A DNA stretch of 64,000 bases from Nissolia schottii (lineage: Eukaryota; Streptophyta; Magnoliopsida; Fabales; Fabaceae). The position numbers were made by a program, and so were the translations under genes. The notes under the pieces were generated by a model. It had not been told where the DNA came from and did not search any database. It saw only the letters and a list, made by a program, of their open reading frames with translations. The stretch spans positions 1,986-65,985 of the forward strand of contig QANU01005381.1 of the NCBI GenBank assembly GCA_003254905.1, written 5' to 3'. This document shows, piece after piece, positions 1 to 11,712 of the stretch; the stretch's first letter is position 1, and each line of letters begins with the position of its first letter.

Positions 1-1444
1 TAATAGTTTGTATGATTTTGCTAATCAATGCCCAAGGAAGTTAAAATAGTAAGTTTTAAGTTTATAAAGCATTCAATGTTCTTTAAAATACACAAATTTT
101 GCATTTTTCAATACAAACTTACCATTTATGCTTTTTAACAAGTGTCTTAATGGCACTTGTTAGCAAAATCCTAGCTTGTAATGGAGCAATAAAAGTTTGT
201 GACGGTAGCAACAAATGTATATAACATTAATTATTCAATAGAGTTTGTAACTTTTATAGAAATGTGAGCAAGTGGAGAGAGTTTGTTGTCAGTGACCAAT
301 TTGTAACAAATGCAAAAAAGGTTTGTAGCCTTTGCTCAATAGAGTTTGTAAAGAAAAAAAGTACATTTTTTATGGGAATGTGTTCAAGTGGATCAGAAGA
401 AAGTGAATCTATCATCGATGGAGCAGAAAAAAGAGAGTCGTCGTCATTCAAGTTATTCACTCGTCCTCTCCCTCCTCTACTCCACTCGCATAAATCCTTG
501 TAAAATGCATTTTTTCGTTACAAACTTTATTGAACAAGTAACAAACTTTTGTTGTTAGAGTTACAAACTATTATCGTAGGTTACAAACTTATTCAATTTG
601 ACGTCACACACTCTCTCTCTCTCTTCTACTCGACTGGTGACACATTCTTTCACTTCTGTCCACTAACACACAATATTATCATAAAAATATACTTTTTTTT
701 GTTACAAAGTTGATTAGAGCATTTGTTCAATTAAGTTACAAACTGGCAAAAAAGAAAGATGCTTAGCAGATGATACTTTTTAAATTGAATTTTATATTTA
801 TTATGGCGCACAGTACACTCATCAAATTTGTATACAATGGTACTATATATGCTAGCACATGTTGTTGTCCAATTAACAAGACCGGTGGTAAGCCTACGTA
901 TAAATGGTTTAGGCTTGATAAAGTAATGCTTGACTTTTTGAGAGCTCGAGCTATTTGACTCTCCAAAATCTACTATAAAAAAGTTATAGCAATATTGTTT
1001 AGTAAAAAAATAAAAAATCCTTTGTAAATATATTTTAAATGTGCTATTCTTATCTGAAATTACCATAATAAACACAAATATCAAATAGAGTGATAATGAA
1101 CATTAATAAAATCTAAATATATATTAGTATTTTAACATTTAGATAGCACAAATTAACTCTAAAAAGGTATTCATGAGAGCTCTCAAAATCATCCATAGTT
1201 TTGAAAGATAACAACAAAAACACCTGTTTTTTTACTAAACACAAAAACCTGGTATATGCTTTTTGAGAGGAAGAGCAACATCTCAAAAAGTTTTGTCATA
1301 TCGAGCCTTTGTTTATTAGACAGAAAAAATTGATTTATGTTTTTGGAGAACAAGAGCATTTTATCAAATTAAGCTTCAATTATAAAAAATATCATGTGTA
1401 CTTATTTTGTATGGACATTATGCCAACTCACACCTCATTCATCA
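1..1444. other. AT-rich intergenic DNA with a GTTTGTAAC motif cluster
   Basis: No convincing gene is seen. Between about 60 and 740 the sequence carries many short copies of GTTTGTAAC and its complement GTTACAAAC. The forward form dominates up to about 350 (for example at 242, 299, 323 and 347). The complement dominates from about 510 to 740. Such an inward-facing layout suggests the remains of an inverted-repeat element, but no clear ends were found. A short CT run lies near 610-635. Confidence 0.4.
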
Positions 1445-1580
1445 ATCGATGAGATATCTCATTGAAATGTTGATCTCATCTCTTATCTGATGATGAATAG
1501 ATTGTGAGTAGGTACATGTTGTGTTTGGTACCAGAGACAAAATAGGGAACGAAGACACGATGACAAAGACATAGAAAATT
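1445..1580. repeat. 136-bp direct repeat, left copy
   Basis: This 136-bp stretch reappears at 3885-4020 with only two differences seen by eye. Its last 60 bases (1521-1580) are the left end of a MITE that is complete in the right copy. The Copia fossil begins immediately after it. The repeat lacks TG...CA ends, so it is not an obvious LTR. Confidence 0.75.
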
Positions 1581-3883
1581 TCCCCTTCCTGCTGCGAGTG
1601 TGGAAGCATAGCATAAACCCCCAAATGTCTTAATTAAGGCTATTTCTGGTTCTGCATTGTACAAGACATAGTAAGGTGATTGGTTGTGCAGCAGGGGGTG
1701 CTTATTCTGTTAATCAAATAAGTTGCATGAGTCACTGCATAAGACCAGAACCTCTTTGGCAGGTTGGATTGGAATAACAGTGCCCTTGCCACATTGAGGA
1801 CATGTTGGTGCTTTCTCTCTACCCTAGCATTCTGCTGAGGTGTTTCTCTGCAGGATGTTTGGTGCAATATTCCTAATGAATTGTAAAAATTAGGGATATT
1901 GAACTCAGGGCCATTATCACTACGGATGGCCTTGATTGTGGCACCAAATTGTATGGAAATGAAGGTTACAAACCTTTTAACACTGCTCATAACCTCAGCC
2001 TTGGATTTCAACAAGAAAGTCCAAGTGAATCTACTAAAATCATCAACTGCAGTTAAAAAATATCTATGTCCATGATATCCAATTACAGAGAAAGGTCCCC
2101 ATATATCCACATGGATAAGTTCAAATCTAGCTTTGGCTTTTGAATTGCTAATTGCATATGGTAAACATTTTTGTTTTGCATAATGACAGACATCACAAGG
2201 TGAGTGTTCTATCTTATTTACAAAAGGAAACTGTTTATTCATGAGCAACATTCTGGCTGGAGAAGGATGCCGAAGTCTGAAATGCCATATAGCATCTTGA
2301 GAGATTGTTGAATCTGTGCAGGCTTCAGTGACAGCAACTGAGTGACCAAGATTAGCACCTGATGCAGCAGAGACAGGACCTGTAACCAAGTAGTACAACC
2401 CACCACACTCCCTGCCAGAACCAATCGTCCTCTTGCTGTTCACCTCCTGTATCAGACATTTGTTGTGCACAAAAATTAGAGAGTAAGTCCTTGTAGCAGC
2501 AAGCTTAGATATTGAAATTAAGTTCACTTTAAAACCAGGAACATAAAGCACATTATCTAGGTGCAATCCTGAGGGAAACATAATTTCACCAGTGTGTTCA
2601 GCCAACATGGTGGCTCCATTAGGGAGCCTAATTTCCACAGGTTTAGTTTTCTTGTAGCTGCTAAACCAGGATAGCATGGAGCATATGTGATCTGTTGCTC
2701 CTGAGTCAAAGATCCATGTGTTCCATGCATCATGAGATGCATTCATAGACAAAGCATATTTCATACCTGCTGAACACTCACTAGGAGTTATGCTAACTTG
2801 AGAAACATGAGAAATGCCTTTTGCTGAGGGAGACTGCACTGCATCCCTCTGTTGGATCAAAGCAAGTAAGCTTTGGTATTGTTCTTGTGTGAAACCAAAT
2901 CCAGGATTCTGTTGCTGTTCTTGTCCAGTCCTAGATTCTGTTTTCTCTTCTGAATCTCCTGTGCTAGCAGTGTTTGCTGCTGAGCTCTTAGACTTCCAAT
3001 TTGCAGGGTAGCCTATAATTTTGAAACATTCCTCATACACATGTCCCGACTTACCACAATTAGTGCAGGACTTTCCATTATTTTTGTTCTTTGCTCCAAT
3101 TTTGTTACTAGAAACAGCATTAACATGCATCTTTGATTCATCATCTAGATCTCCTTCAATCTCTCTCTCTTGTTGTGCAATCAGAGTGAAAACTCTATTA
3201 AGTGAAGGAAGTATATCTTTCATAAGAATTTGGGATCTAACAGCACCAAATCGTTCATCAAGGCCTGTGAGGAACCTCAGGATATAATCTTGTTCCCTAA
3301 ACAATCGATTATTTCTTGTTGCAATGCAAGTACATCTAACAGCACAGATGCAATCAGTGCAAGGCCTATAATTATCTAATTCTTCCCATAGAGACTTCAA
3401 TTCAGTAAAATACTCAATCACACTCATGTTACCTTGTTGCATTGTGTAAAGATCATGCTGAATTTTGGCTATCCTTAGGAAATCGTTTTGTGCAAACCTT
3501 TCCTTCAGATCCTTCCAGACAGTAGCAGCTTCATCGATGCCATCAATGCTTCTTCCAATTGCTGGTGAAACTGAGTTCATGATCCAGGAGTGGATCATCG
3601 TGTTGCATCTCTCCCACGGCTCGTACAGTGGATGAAACTCGTCCAGTTTCATTATCTCTCCATTCAGGAACTTGAATTTGTTCTTAGCTACTAATGCGCG
3701 CCTCATCGACCTGCTCCATCTATGGTAGTTGGAGCTGGTGAGGAGAGCTGGAACAAGAACGAGTGATGGATTCTCACTCAGATGCAAGTAATAAGGACTG
3801 ATCGGATTCAGCAGTGGATCACCATTGTTGACCGCAGAAGCTTCTCCCTGCAAGGTTCCTCCAATGGCGTTCCCTCTGTTTGC
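1581..3883 (-). mobile_element. Ty1/Copia retrotransposon fossil (gag, protease, integrase parts), broken
   Basis: This is a minus-strand Copia-type element remnant. In order it shows a Copia gag region, a CCHC zinc knuckle (CTNCGKSGHVYEEC), an aspartic protease motif (DSGATDH), a pre-integrase region and an integrase core (HVDIWGPF, DDFSR, IRSDNGPEF). It is broken and incomplete in this assembly, and no clear LTR pair was recognised. It appears to interrupt a MITE on the left and stops at the single N at 3884 on the right. It is a fossil, possibly fairly young because long stretches of the coding sequence remain readable. Confidence 0.85.
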
Positions 3884-3884
3884 N
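3884..3884. other. Single-N assembly join
   Basis: One N separates the Copia fragment from the second copy of the 136-bp repeat. This looks like a contig join, so the local order should be treated with caution. Confidence 0.8.
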
Positions 3885-4020
3885 ATCGATGAGATATCTC
3901 ATTGAAATGTTGATCTCATCTCTTATCTGATGATGAATAGATTGTGAATAGGTACATGTTGTGTTTGGTACCAGAGACAAAATAGGGAACAAAGACACGA
4001 TGACAAAGACATAGAAAATT
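3885..4020. repeat. 136-bp direct repeat, right copy
   Basis: Second copy of the sequence at 1445-1580, starting directly after the N. Here the MITE contained in it continues to its other end at about 4148. This copy therefore looks like the uninterrupted (empty-site) version of the locus. Confidence 0.75.
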
Positions 4021-4148
4021 CTGATCCTTTCAAACCCCAATTCTGTTCACCCTAGATAAAAAAAAATTATTCCCTCTACTCCAACTTCAGCGTAATATAA
4101 AAAATACAAAAACTTCCTATCTCATATCATGTCCCTAATATCAAACAC
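3961..4148. mobile_element. MITE, GTGTTTGGTACCAG family, complete copy
   Basis: Imperfect terminal inverted repeats are visible: GTGTTTGGTACCAGAGACA on the left and the complement of TGTCCCTAATATCAAACAC on the right. The element is about 188 bp and AT-rich, with no coding capacity. Related copies lie at 42567-42771 (complete), 20350-20440 (one end) and 1521-1580 (one end). No target duplication was clear. Confidence 0.6.
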
Positions 4149-5536
4149 CTAACCCTTTAATTATTTGTTTAATTGTTTATATCGTAGCTCAATACACACA
4201 TACATTTGTTGAGGAGATTATACCTTCGCCCAAGAAGGAGGTTGCTACTAAGTACTCACTATGGAAGACCATGCATCAGACGAAAAAATGATGCACTGTG
4301 TTGTGACTTGTGATACATTTTTTTTTTCAAGGAAGAAAAACAAAATAAGGAACTGTAATAATGGTAGATGGTAGATAAGGAGTTTATGGACTTTGAACTA
4401 CATAATCAGACGCTAGCTCATGGTTTCAATAAATCAAGCGGGAATATATGGTATCATTATGTTTGCTACACTTTTTCCACTAATTTCCATCGTTTGTTTG
4501 ATTGCTCAATACTGCTTGCTGGGTTGGGCCTTAATTAATTTATCCTTCCAGGTCCAAAACCCCGTATAGGCAACTGTATTTGAGTGAATGATATATATAT
4601 ATTATTTTCCTCTTAAAATTTTAGCTTCTGCTTAATTGCCACACTTATAGGCCAAGAATACTTCTCCGAAGGCATCAAGGATTATTTTATACACGTATAT
4701 ATTAAAAAAAATGATATTTATATTACTTTATGGAACATTAATTTTTAAATAGATAATTTCGTATGTCTTTCTTAAGATGTCTTTTTTTTTGTTGTCAAAC
4801 TTGTAATATGTCTTATAAAGTGGTGGACCGTTTCTCATGTTAAGATAGACGGAACCGGACAAGTTTTTGCTAGGGTCAAAACTCAAAAATAAGCTAGTTA
4901 TATTACTTAATTGGTCTACTTGAATCTTAATATGCATGCTAGCTAGCTAGGCCATCGTGCAATTTGGTCTCAAATTAACCATCAATGTCCCAGATTTGAG
5001 TACCCACCAGTTAAATTAATATTGCCCACTGAATCTTCTTGCCACTATATTGGATTTGCACATTGCTGGTATAATGATTTTTTTTTTTTACAATCAAAAT
5101 TATTATTTTATTAATATATGAAACTCTCCCGAGTTGGGTTTATCCTCTATGAAAGTAAAACTCTTTTTACCTTTAGTTTTATTTATTTATATAAGACTTG
5201 AACTTAAGGCTTAATTTAAGAAAAATAAGTGTTGAACTACTTAAAACAATGCTTTGAAGGTGCTTGTATAATATAATATGAGGGTAGAAAAAGGGTTTTC
5301 CTCCACCTAAGTAACCACTGAGATGGCTGGCATTATTGCTGGGTTTTTTGCCTTTTTGCTTTTCTCGCTTTCTCCCATGACGTGCTTGTTGTTTGCTGGG
5401 TTTCCTTCTTGCAGGAAATTAATGAAATGAAATGAATAAAGATGCCACAGAACCCTGATATTGGCCTATTGGGTTGCCATTGTCCTTTTCATTTGTCATC
5501 ACTTAACTTTGATGTTAGCCAGTTCTGACTTCTGAT
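4149..5536. other. Intergenic, no gene seen
   Basis: AT-rich sequence with short A/T runs and no supported gene, RNA or complete repeat. Confidence 0.5.
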
Positions 5537-5550
5537 ACATACACACACAT

Positions 5551-5736
5551 TTTTTTTAGGTTGCATGCTCGATATCTAAGACTTAGCCTTGACTAATCCG
5601 GATCGACCTGAGTCGCGCACCTGGCTATGACGGGTGAGTCTCCCAGCAGAGATAACTGCATACATAAGATATCAAACTCGGGGACCTTGCTTAAGCGATA
5701 CCAAGTTGTTTACTACTTGGACCAACTCCCGTTGGT
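5551..5736 (-). mobile_element. tRNA-derived SINE, copy 1
   Basis: Read on the minus strand it starts near ACCAACGGGAGTTGGTCC. It holds an A-box-like TTGGTCCAAGTAG, a weaker B-box-like GAGTTTGATATC, and ends in a short A tail (the T run at 5551-5557). It matches the plus-strand copy at 6504-6690 over its full length, at roughly 80 percent by eye. It is flanked by a CA-rich direct repeat (about 5537-5550 and 5737-5751) that can be read as the target duplication, although the repeat is itself microsatellite-like. Confidence 0.8.
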
Positions 5737-5751
5737 CATACACACACACAT

Positions 5752-6491
5752 ATAATGATAATTTGATTAACACTTTTTTTATAAATAATTGAATAGTATA
5801 AAAAAATGCTATTTTGACGGTAAAGTTAGTATTAAATTGCACTCCTCAGTGATATAATTACCCTAGTTAATGTTCCTCAGTGATATCATTTATTAACCCC
5901 CATTATAATATACAATAAATATATATATACACACACACAAAAATTACATATTAAAAAACATTTTCCATTTTTAGCTGTTTTTCACAAAGTAAACTACTGC
6001 TTTCCAGATTAGTAATCTAGCTGAGATTAATAATGTAAGTTGCAACCTAAAGAATCAAGCTAAAACTTAGATGGACAGATCTGTGAGTGCTGATCAGATG
6101 TCTCACTCAATTTCCTTTTCGAATTACAAACACCTCAATGGTTGACTTTGTGATGCAAGCACAACTTTCTATTTGTCATCCTTAAAAATGTAGGGTGAGG
6201 AGATGACGCCTCATTAGAGACGGATAAAGGCTCCATACTCAATGAACATTTTAGAATTTATATTTACCTCACTCTAAAGTAACAAGTGAGAGCTCAAACC
6301 TGCGACCTGTCAAATGCGATGCTCCATCTTATTCCACTCAACCATTTTTGTTAGATTGAGAGAGAGAGTATGTGGAATTATGTTTCCTAATTTTATAATC
6401 CTTGAAATTTTCCATAAATTCTTTAATTTGACCATGGGTGGCTTGATTGTGACAAACCTATAAAAAGATGGGGCAAGATGGCATATCAAAG
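5752..6491. other. Intergenic between two inverted SINEs
   Basis: AT-rich DNA with no gene seen. Contains a TA/CA microsatellite near 5915-5940. Confidence 0.5.
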
Positions 6492-6503
6492 TATTTTCAA
6501 CTT

Positions 6504-6690
6504 AACCAACGGGGGTTGGTCCAAGTGGTGAGCGGCTTGGTATCGCTTAAGCAAGGTCCTGAGTTCGAGACCTTATGAACGCAGTTATTCCCGCTAGGAG
6601 ACTCACCCGCCATAGCTAGGTGCGCTACCCGGGTCGACCCGGATTAGTCAAGGCTAAGTCTTGGATGCCGGGCAGGCAACCTAAAAAAAA
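6504..6690 (+). mobile_element. tRNA-derived SINE, copy 2
   Basis: A 187-bp SINE with a polymerase III A box (TTGGTCCAAGTGGTGAGCGG), a B box (GAGTTCGAGACC) about 40 bases further, a tRNA-unrelated body and an A8 tail. A perfect 12-bp target duplication, TATTTTCAACTT, flanks it at 6492-6503 and 6691-6702. The clean duplication and clearer boxes suggest it is younger than the inverted copy about 0.8 kb upstream. Confidence 0.9.
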
Positions 6691-6814
6691 TATTTTCAAC
6701 TTGATTGTCACACATATATCTACAATCTACAATATCAAAACTATAAAAATAAGTAGAAGCCTAATCTTTCCAACCAAAATAAAAAATAAAAAGAGAAGAA
6801 AAATATAAGTTTTA

Positions 6815-7144
6815 AGTAACGTTTGTTTTAAGTTTTGAAATTATATTTTCAGGAATTACATTTTCAGGAATACAATATTTAGGAATGACATTTTTGGGTA
6901 TTTTACAAAACTTGTTTATTTCATAATTAAAATTTTTAGGAATATTTTTGTAGGTCTCTAATAATAAATTATAAACATGTTTAGTTGGTAATACATATTC
7001 CTATAAATATGAATGTCAACTATCAAAATACCCTTAACCAGTTTAACTACATTATTATTATTATTTTATTTTTTAAAATAAAATTAAAATAAATTAATAT
7101 TTTTTGCATAATATTCTCATTTTCATGACATGAGAATAAAACAT
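6815..7144. repeat. Left arm of an AT-rich repeat split by the LINE
   Basis: The stretch starts near GTTTGTTTTAAGTTTTG and is full of AGGAAT-type words. Sequence after the LINE (11550-11712) ends in the complement of GCATTTGTTTTGATG, a weak inverted match. The two arms may be one non-autonomous DNA element interrupted by the LINE. The evidence is modest. Confidence 0.35.
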
Positions 7145-7179
7145 GTTTTTTGGATAGATTATGAAAGCTCAAATCATCC

Positions 7180-7969
7180 ATGGATAAGGAGCAAAATTAC
7201 AGAGTTGGAGAGCAAAATGAAGCATTACAAGCTCGAAACAACCACACAAGACTCCAAAATATGAACGGTGACAACACCAAAATTAAGGGAGCACCAACAG
7301 ATTTAGTAGGTCGTGATGCAGCAGCAGCAAACAGGTAGGCCACTAAACAGAATAGGAAAACTGCAAACCAGCCCAAATAGCAAAGCAAGCAGCAAGGTAG
7401 CGAAAGAACAGGGCTGCATTTAGCTGAGGGCCTAAATTAAAAAGTCGCAAAGCAGCAATGCGGTGCAGAAGCAACAACAATAGCAATAATGGGATGCTTA
7501 TAGTGAGCAAAAACCGGAGCAACAAGACTTAAACAGAAATTGCACACTAGCAAAATGACAAGAGCTTGCCTACAACAACAAGCTACAACCAGAGCCAGCA
7601 AACACAGGATCGGGAGACCGCAACTTTAGGTAGCTGAGCAGTTATAAAAAAAGGAAGGATACAACAAGCAAAAACACAAACATAAAGGATATGGTGGCAA
7701 TCCTGTATGTATGAAGCCAAAGGTGTATAGATGAAGCCATATTAAGTATCCTTCCGCTGATGGTATTCTCGCCATGCTCTCACCAGGGTTAAATTGGAGA
7801 AAAAAGTTTCTATTGGGTGTGGGAAGTTTTCACACCAAGCACGAGTCTAGTAGCCCAACCTTAACCGAATGTTGAATATTTCTTCTTCCCATGCTAGCTT
7901 AGCTTGGGAAGGGTGCCTCAACGTGGCTGCACCAAGGAAGAAAAGGGGAAGGCCCAAGAAGAACTAGAG
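7180..7969 (+). pseudogene. LINE ORF1 (nucleic-acid-binding, gag-like) remnant
   Basis: A start at 7180 opens a polar, N/Q-rich frame (MDKEQNYRVGEQNEALQ...) that stops after about 50 codons. The sequence up to 7966 is A-rich and coding-like but broken. Just before the endonuclease frame the sequence reads PRKKRGRPKKN then a stop (about 7933-7968). This basic GRPKK tail resembles the end of plant L1 ORF1 proteins, which bind the LINE RNA. Most of the expected zinc-knuckle core cannot be recognised. The assignment rests on position and the basic tail. Confidence 0.5.
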
Positions 7970-8025
7970 TAAGCTCTTTTGGAAATGAACAACATTCAGG
8001 TTGGTGTTTCTTTTCATTTTCTGCT

Positions 8026-11000
8026 ATGAATATAATTTGCCAGAATATCAGAGGTATTGGGGGGAAAGAGAAAGACTCAGCAATTAAAAACCTCATTTGT
8101 AGGCATAACTGTCTTTTTCTGGGTTTGGTGGAAACAAAACATTCTTTTTGCTCTGATATGAAAGTGCGTAAATGGTTTAGGGGCAGACATTACGATTGGG
8201 GGCAATCACCTGCTGTACAGGGTGGGGCGGGCTGATTTGTGCATGGGATACTAATGTATTCAGAAGAAGCAACATCGAGTCAGTTCAGAGATAACTACTG
8301 GTGCTTGGGGAGATTGTTGACAAATCCTTCAAATGTGAGATTCTTGTAATATATGCTCCAAATGATTGCCAGGGAAGGCAGTAGCTCTGGGAAGAACTAA
8401 TTGAAGTTCATAATTCACTGGATGTGCCGTGTTTGGTGATGGGCGACTTTAACAAAGTCTTAAGTATACAAGAAAGAAATGGAGGTTCATGTATCTTAGG
8501 AAGTATGGAGGAGATTAAAGAATGGATTCAAGAGATGGGGATAATTGACTACCACTTTGTGGAAGGAAATTCACATGGGCAAGAGGCTTGTCGATGAGCA
8601 GACTAGACAGAAAGCTTGTAGATCCAGATTGGAGCATAAAATTCTCTGACATGAAACTTAGCATGATTCCAAACTCTGTCTCGAATCACACACCCTTAAA
8701 GCTGGAATTGGAAAGGTACCAGAGGGAGGCCAAACCTTTCAGGTCCATGGATGCTTGTTTCTCACATCCAAAATTCAAGCAGAAGTTAAGACATGATTGG
8801 AATGCGATGATAGGCATCTCCATCCTAGAGAAGTTAAAGGGTCTCAAAACTCCTTTAAGGATCTGGAACAGAGAGGTCTTTGGCAATATTGATAATATGA
8901 TAGAGATCTTGGAAAATGAGCAAGTGAAAACTTCTAAGAGGCTCGAAGTAAACAACGGAAGTTCAGAGGACCAAGCAAGGCTGAAAGCAATCAATGCCTT
9001 CTTAAGGAAGTAGTACGAAAGGAAGGAGGTCCATTGGAGGCAACTATCAAGAGAAAGGGACACCAAACTTGGAGATCAGAATACTAAGTACTTCCACGCC
9101 ATGACTGTGGGGAGAAAGAGAAAAAATCAGATTAATCAGTTTTGGGTAGGATCCAGAATGTTGAAGAGCAAGAGAAGCATCAAGAATAAGATCCTAAAGT
9201 TTTATCAGAATCTGTATAACCAATCGGACCTTCCTAGCATCCACATGCATGAAGGCCTCCTCCCTCAGATTAACAGCGTCCAAGCCTTACAGTTAGAGAA
9301 GCTCCCTGACATAGACGAAATCAGAGCAGCAGTTCAAGCCTGTGACTCCTCAAAGGTCCCCGGATATGACGACTACAATATGAAATTTGTAAAAGAGCTA
9401 TGGGCTGATATGGAAGAAGAAGCAGAGAAACATATATTGGACTTTTTTGTAACCGGGAAGTTCCCAGTGGAGATCAACACAATGTGGGTTTCTCTTGCAG
9501 CTAAAGTAGAAGATGCAACTGAGATCAAAGACTTCCGAACCATCAGTATGGTGGGATTTTTGTACTAGATAATCTCCAAGATGCTAGCCCTTAGATTGAA
9601 GCTTGTCATGCCCTCTTTGATAGGAGAGGCCCAATCGGCATTTGTTATGGGTAGGCAAATTCTAGATAGAGCTCTAATTGCCAATGAAGCAGTGTGGTGG
9701 CTTAGGAAAACAAAATAGAAAGTTGCATTGCTTAAACTTGACTTCCAGAAAGTATTCGACACAATTAGATGGAGCTTCCTAGAAGAAAATGAGGTTCGGA
9801 TCAGTATGGAGATCATGGACCATGCAATTTGTTTCAACAGCATCCATGTCAATCTTACTCAACGGAGTACCAACTATGCCATTCAAAATGCAAAGGGGGC
9901 TAAAACAAGGGCACTCACTCTCACCATTTCTATTCTCGTTAGTTGTTGAGTCCTTTAATCGGATGCTATCAGTATCTAAAGAACACAGGAGGATAAGGGA
10001 CATTGACATTGGCCATGATAAAGTGGAGCTTTCCCATCTTCAATTCGCAGATGATACAATAGTGTTCACTTCGATGAATCTGGAGATCCTGACAAACTAT
10101 AAATACATTCTAGCATGCTTCTCGGTTATGTTAGGGCTCAACATCAACTTCAGCAAATCAGCTTTCATTCCTATGGGATGCAACGAAGAGTGGACCACAC
10201 AAGCCCAACAGCTCCTACAGTGTCAAATTGTAAAGCTACTGATTTTCTATCTGGGCATTCCCCTTGGTGCCAACCTGAAGATATGGGAAACCTGGAATCC
10301 TATGCTTAAAAAAGTGGAGAACAGATTGGCCATTTGGAAGGCTAGGCTCATCTTAAGAGCTAGTCACTTGACATTGATTAAATATGTCCTAAACTGTCTG
10401 CCAGCATACTACTTAAGCCTTTTCAAGATTCTAAAAGGTGTGGTAAGGAAGATCATTAGCTTCCAAAGGCGTTTCTTTTGGGCTTCCAGTACTTCCAGGA
10501 ATGGTGTCCCACTAATACCCTAGGAGGTTATACAGCGGCCAAAGGAGTTGGGTGGCCTTGGGGGTAGGGGATTTCACTATCCAAAACACCGCTCTATTGT
10601 TTAAATGGTGGTGGAAATTCTCAGATGGCCCCACACCCCTTTGGAAGAAAGTTATATGCTCTAACACAGGCTTACCCCCAACGCCCCAATGAAATCCCTC
10701 CCATCGATGGGTTCGCCTAGCATTTGGAGACAGCTATCTGACTTGAATTAAGTTGGAGAAGTAGTTCAACATCTAATTATGTCTGGGCTGAGGAGGAGAG
10801 TGGGAAATGGTATGAATACAAAGTTCTGGGAGGATTTCTGGATAGGGGAGGGCTCGCTCAGGATAAGATTCCCGTAGTTATTCTCGATTTCTACCTAGAA
10901 AAATTGCTTTATATCGGAAATGGGGATTTGGGATTCAGGCCTTTGGCAATGGAAGCTTCATTGGCGAAGATGACTATTCGTCTAGGAAGAAAATCTTGTT

Positions 11001-11531
11001 GCCAACGTCCTTCTTATCCTTGACCAACACAACCTCATAAAAGGGATGAGTGATGCGAGTGTGTGGGTTCATAACAGTTCTAGCAATTTTGTTGTTTCCT
11101 CGTTTTCCTTGCAGGTGTTTAAGTCTTTGGCCGGGTAGTCTTCAAATTGGTCGGCAGGGAGGTTAGCCTAGTCGGGGGTTGCTCCCCCTCGTGCGGAGCT
11201 CCTTATGTGGTTTATCTTGCAGCGCCGACTCAATACCAAGGAGAGATTACACAGGATTAGATGTCTTCAGGGGGCAGATATTTCATGCACCTTCTGCTCT
11301 TCAGAGGATGAAACTCTGGATCACCTTCTCTTCACATGCTCGTTATCTTATATGATTTGGTCAAGATGTGCTTCTTGGTGGAATTTGTCTTGGTGCCTAC
11401 CAAGAGACCCGATGGCCTTCTTCGAGGCTTGGATGGGAGCCCTGGTTATTGGCTTTGATAAAAAGCTTTGGCTGTGCCTTTTGTTCGTGGTGTGTTGGTT
11501 TTTGTGGTGGATCAGAAACCGTATGCTCTTT
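8026..11531 (+). pseudogene. LINE ORF2: endonuclease, reverse transcriptase, zf-RVT; broken
   Basis: ORF2 copies LINE RNA into DNA at a nicked target. The endonuclease start is clear (MNIICQNIRGIGG..., Asn7; LVETKH, Glu36), and this frame stops after 69 codons near 8233. Further pieces lie at 8588-9013, 9101-9568 and 9728-10523 in different frames. Reverse transcriptase motifs are visible: palm motif DFQKVFDTI (about 9740), GLKQGHSLSPFLF (about 9897), the catalytic FADD (about 10043) and the thumb-side YLGIPLG. A zinc-finger-like region with CTFC and a following His/Cys pair sits at 11205-11420. The many stops and shifts show a dead copy. The last readable residues run straight to the right target repeat, so the 3' untranslated part is missing. 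Confidence 0.85.
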
Positions 11532-11549
11532 GACATAAGAATAAAACAT

Positions 11550-11712
11550 TCACACCTTTTGAGGTGAGAATAGAAATACATAAAAATTTGGATATATAGT
11601 TTTATTGAGAATGCTTTGTTCCAAAAAATAAATTTTCATACCGTGAAATAAATGTAAGAATAAAACATTTTCTACTTATTCCCAAAATTAAGTAAACATA
11701 CATCAAAACAAA
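11550..11712. repeat. Right arm of the AT-rich repeat split by the LINE
   Basis: Contains a further AAGAATAAAACATT word at about 11657-11670 and ends near CATCAAAACAAATGCC, a weak inverted match to the left arm near 6820. See the left-arm entry. Confidence 0.3.

Larger units (their letters stand above)
7145..11531 (+). mobile_element. L1-type LINE, decayed, with 18-bp target duplication
   Basis: About 4.4 kb of plant L1-like sequence: ORF1 remnants, an AP-type endonuclease, a reverse transcriptase and a C-terminal zinc-knuckle region in the usual order. It is bounded by GACATGAGAATAAAACAT (7127-7144) and GACATAAGAATAAAACAT (11532-11549), which match at 17 of 18 bases and read as a target-site duplication. 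No A tail precedes the right repeat, which is unusual for an L1 insertion. Several stops and frame changes mean it cannot now make its own proteins. Confidence 0.8.

Noticed and set aside
1445-4020. The 136-bp repeats as LTRs of the Copia element
   Set aside because: They lack TG...CA ends, and the right copy continues into a complete MITE, so duplication or mixed haplotypes fits better.
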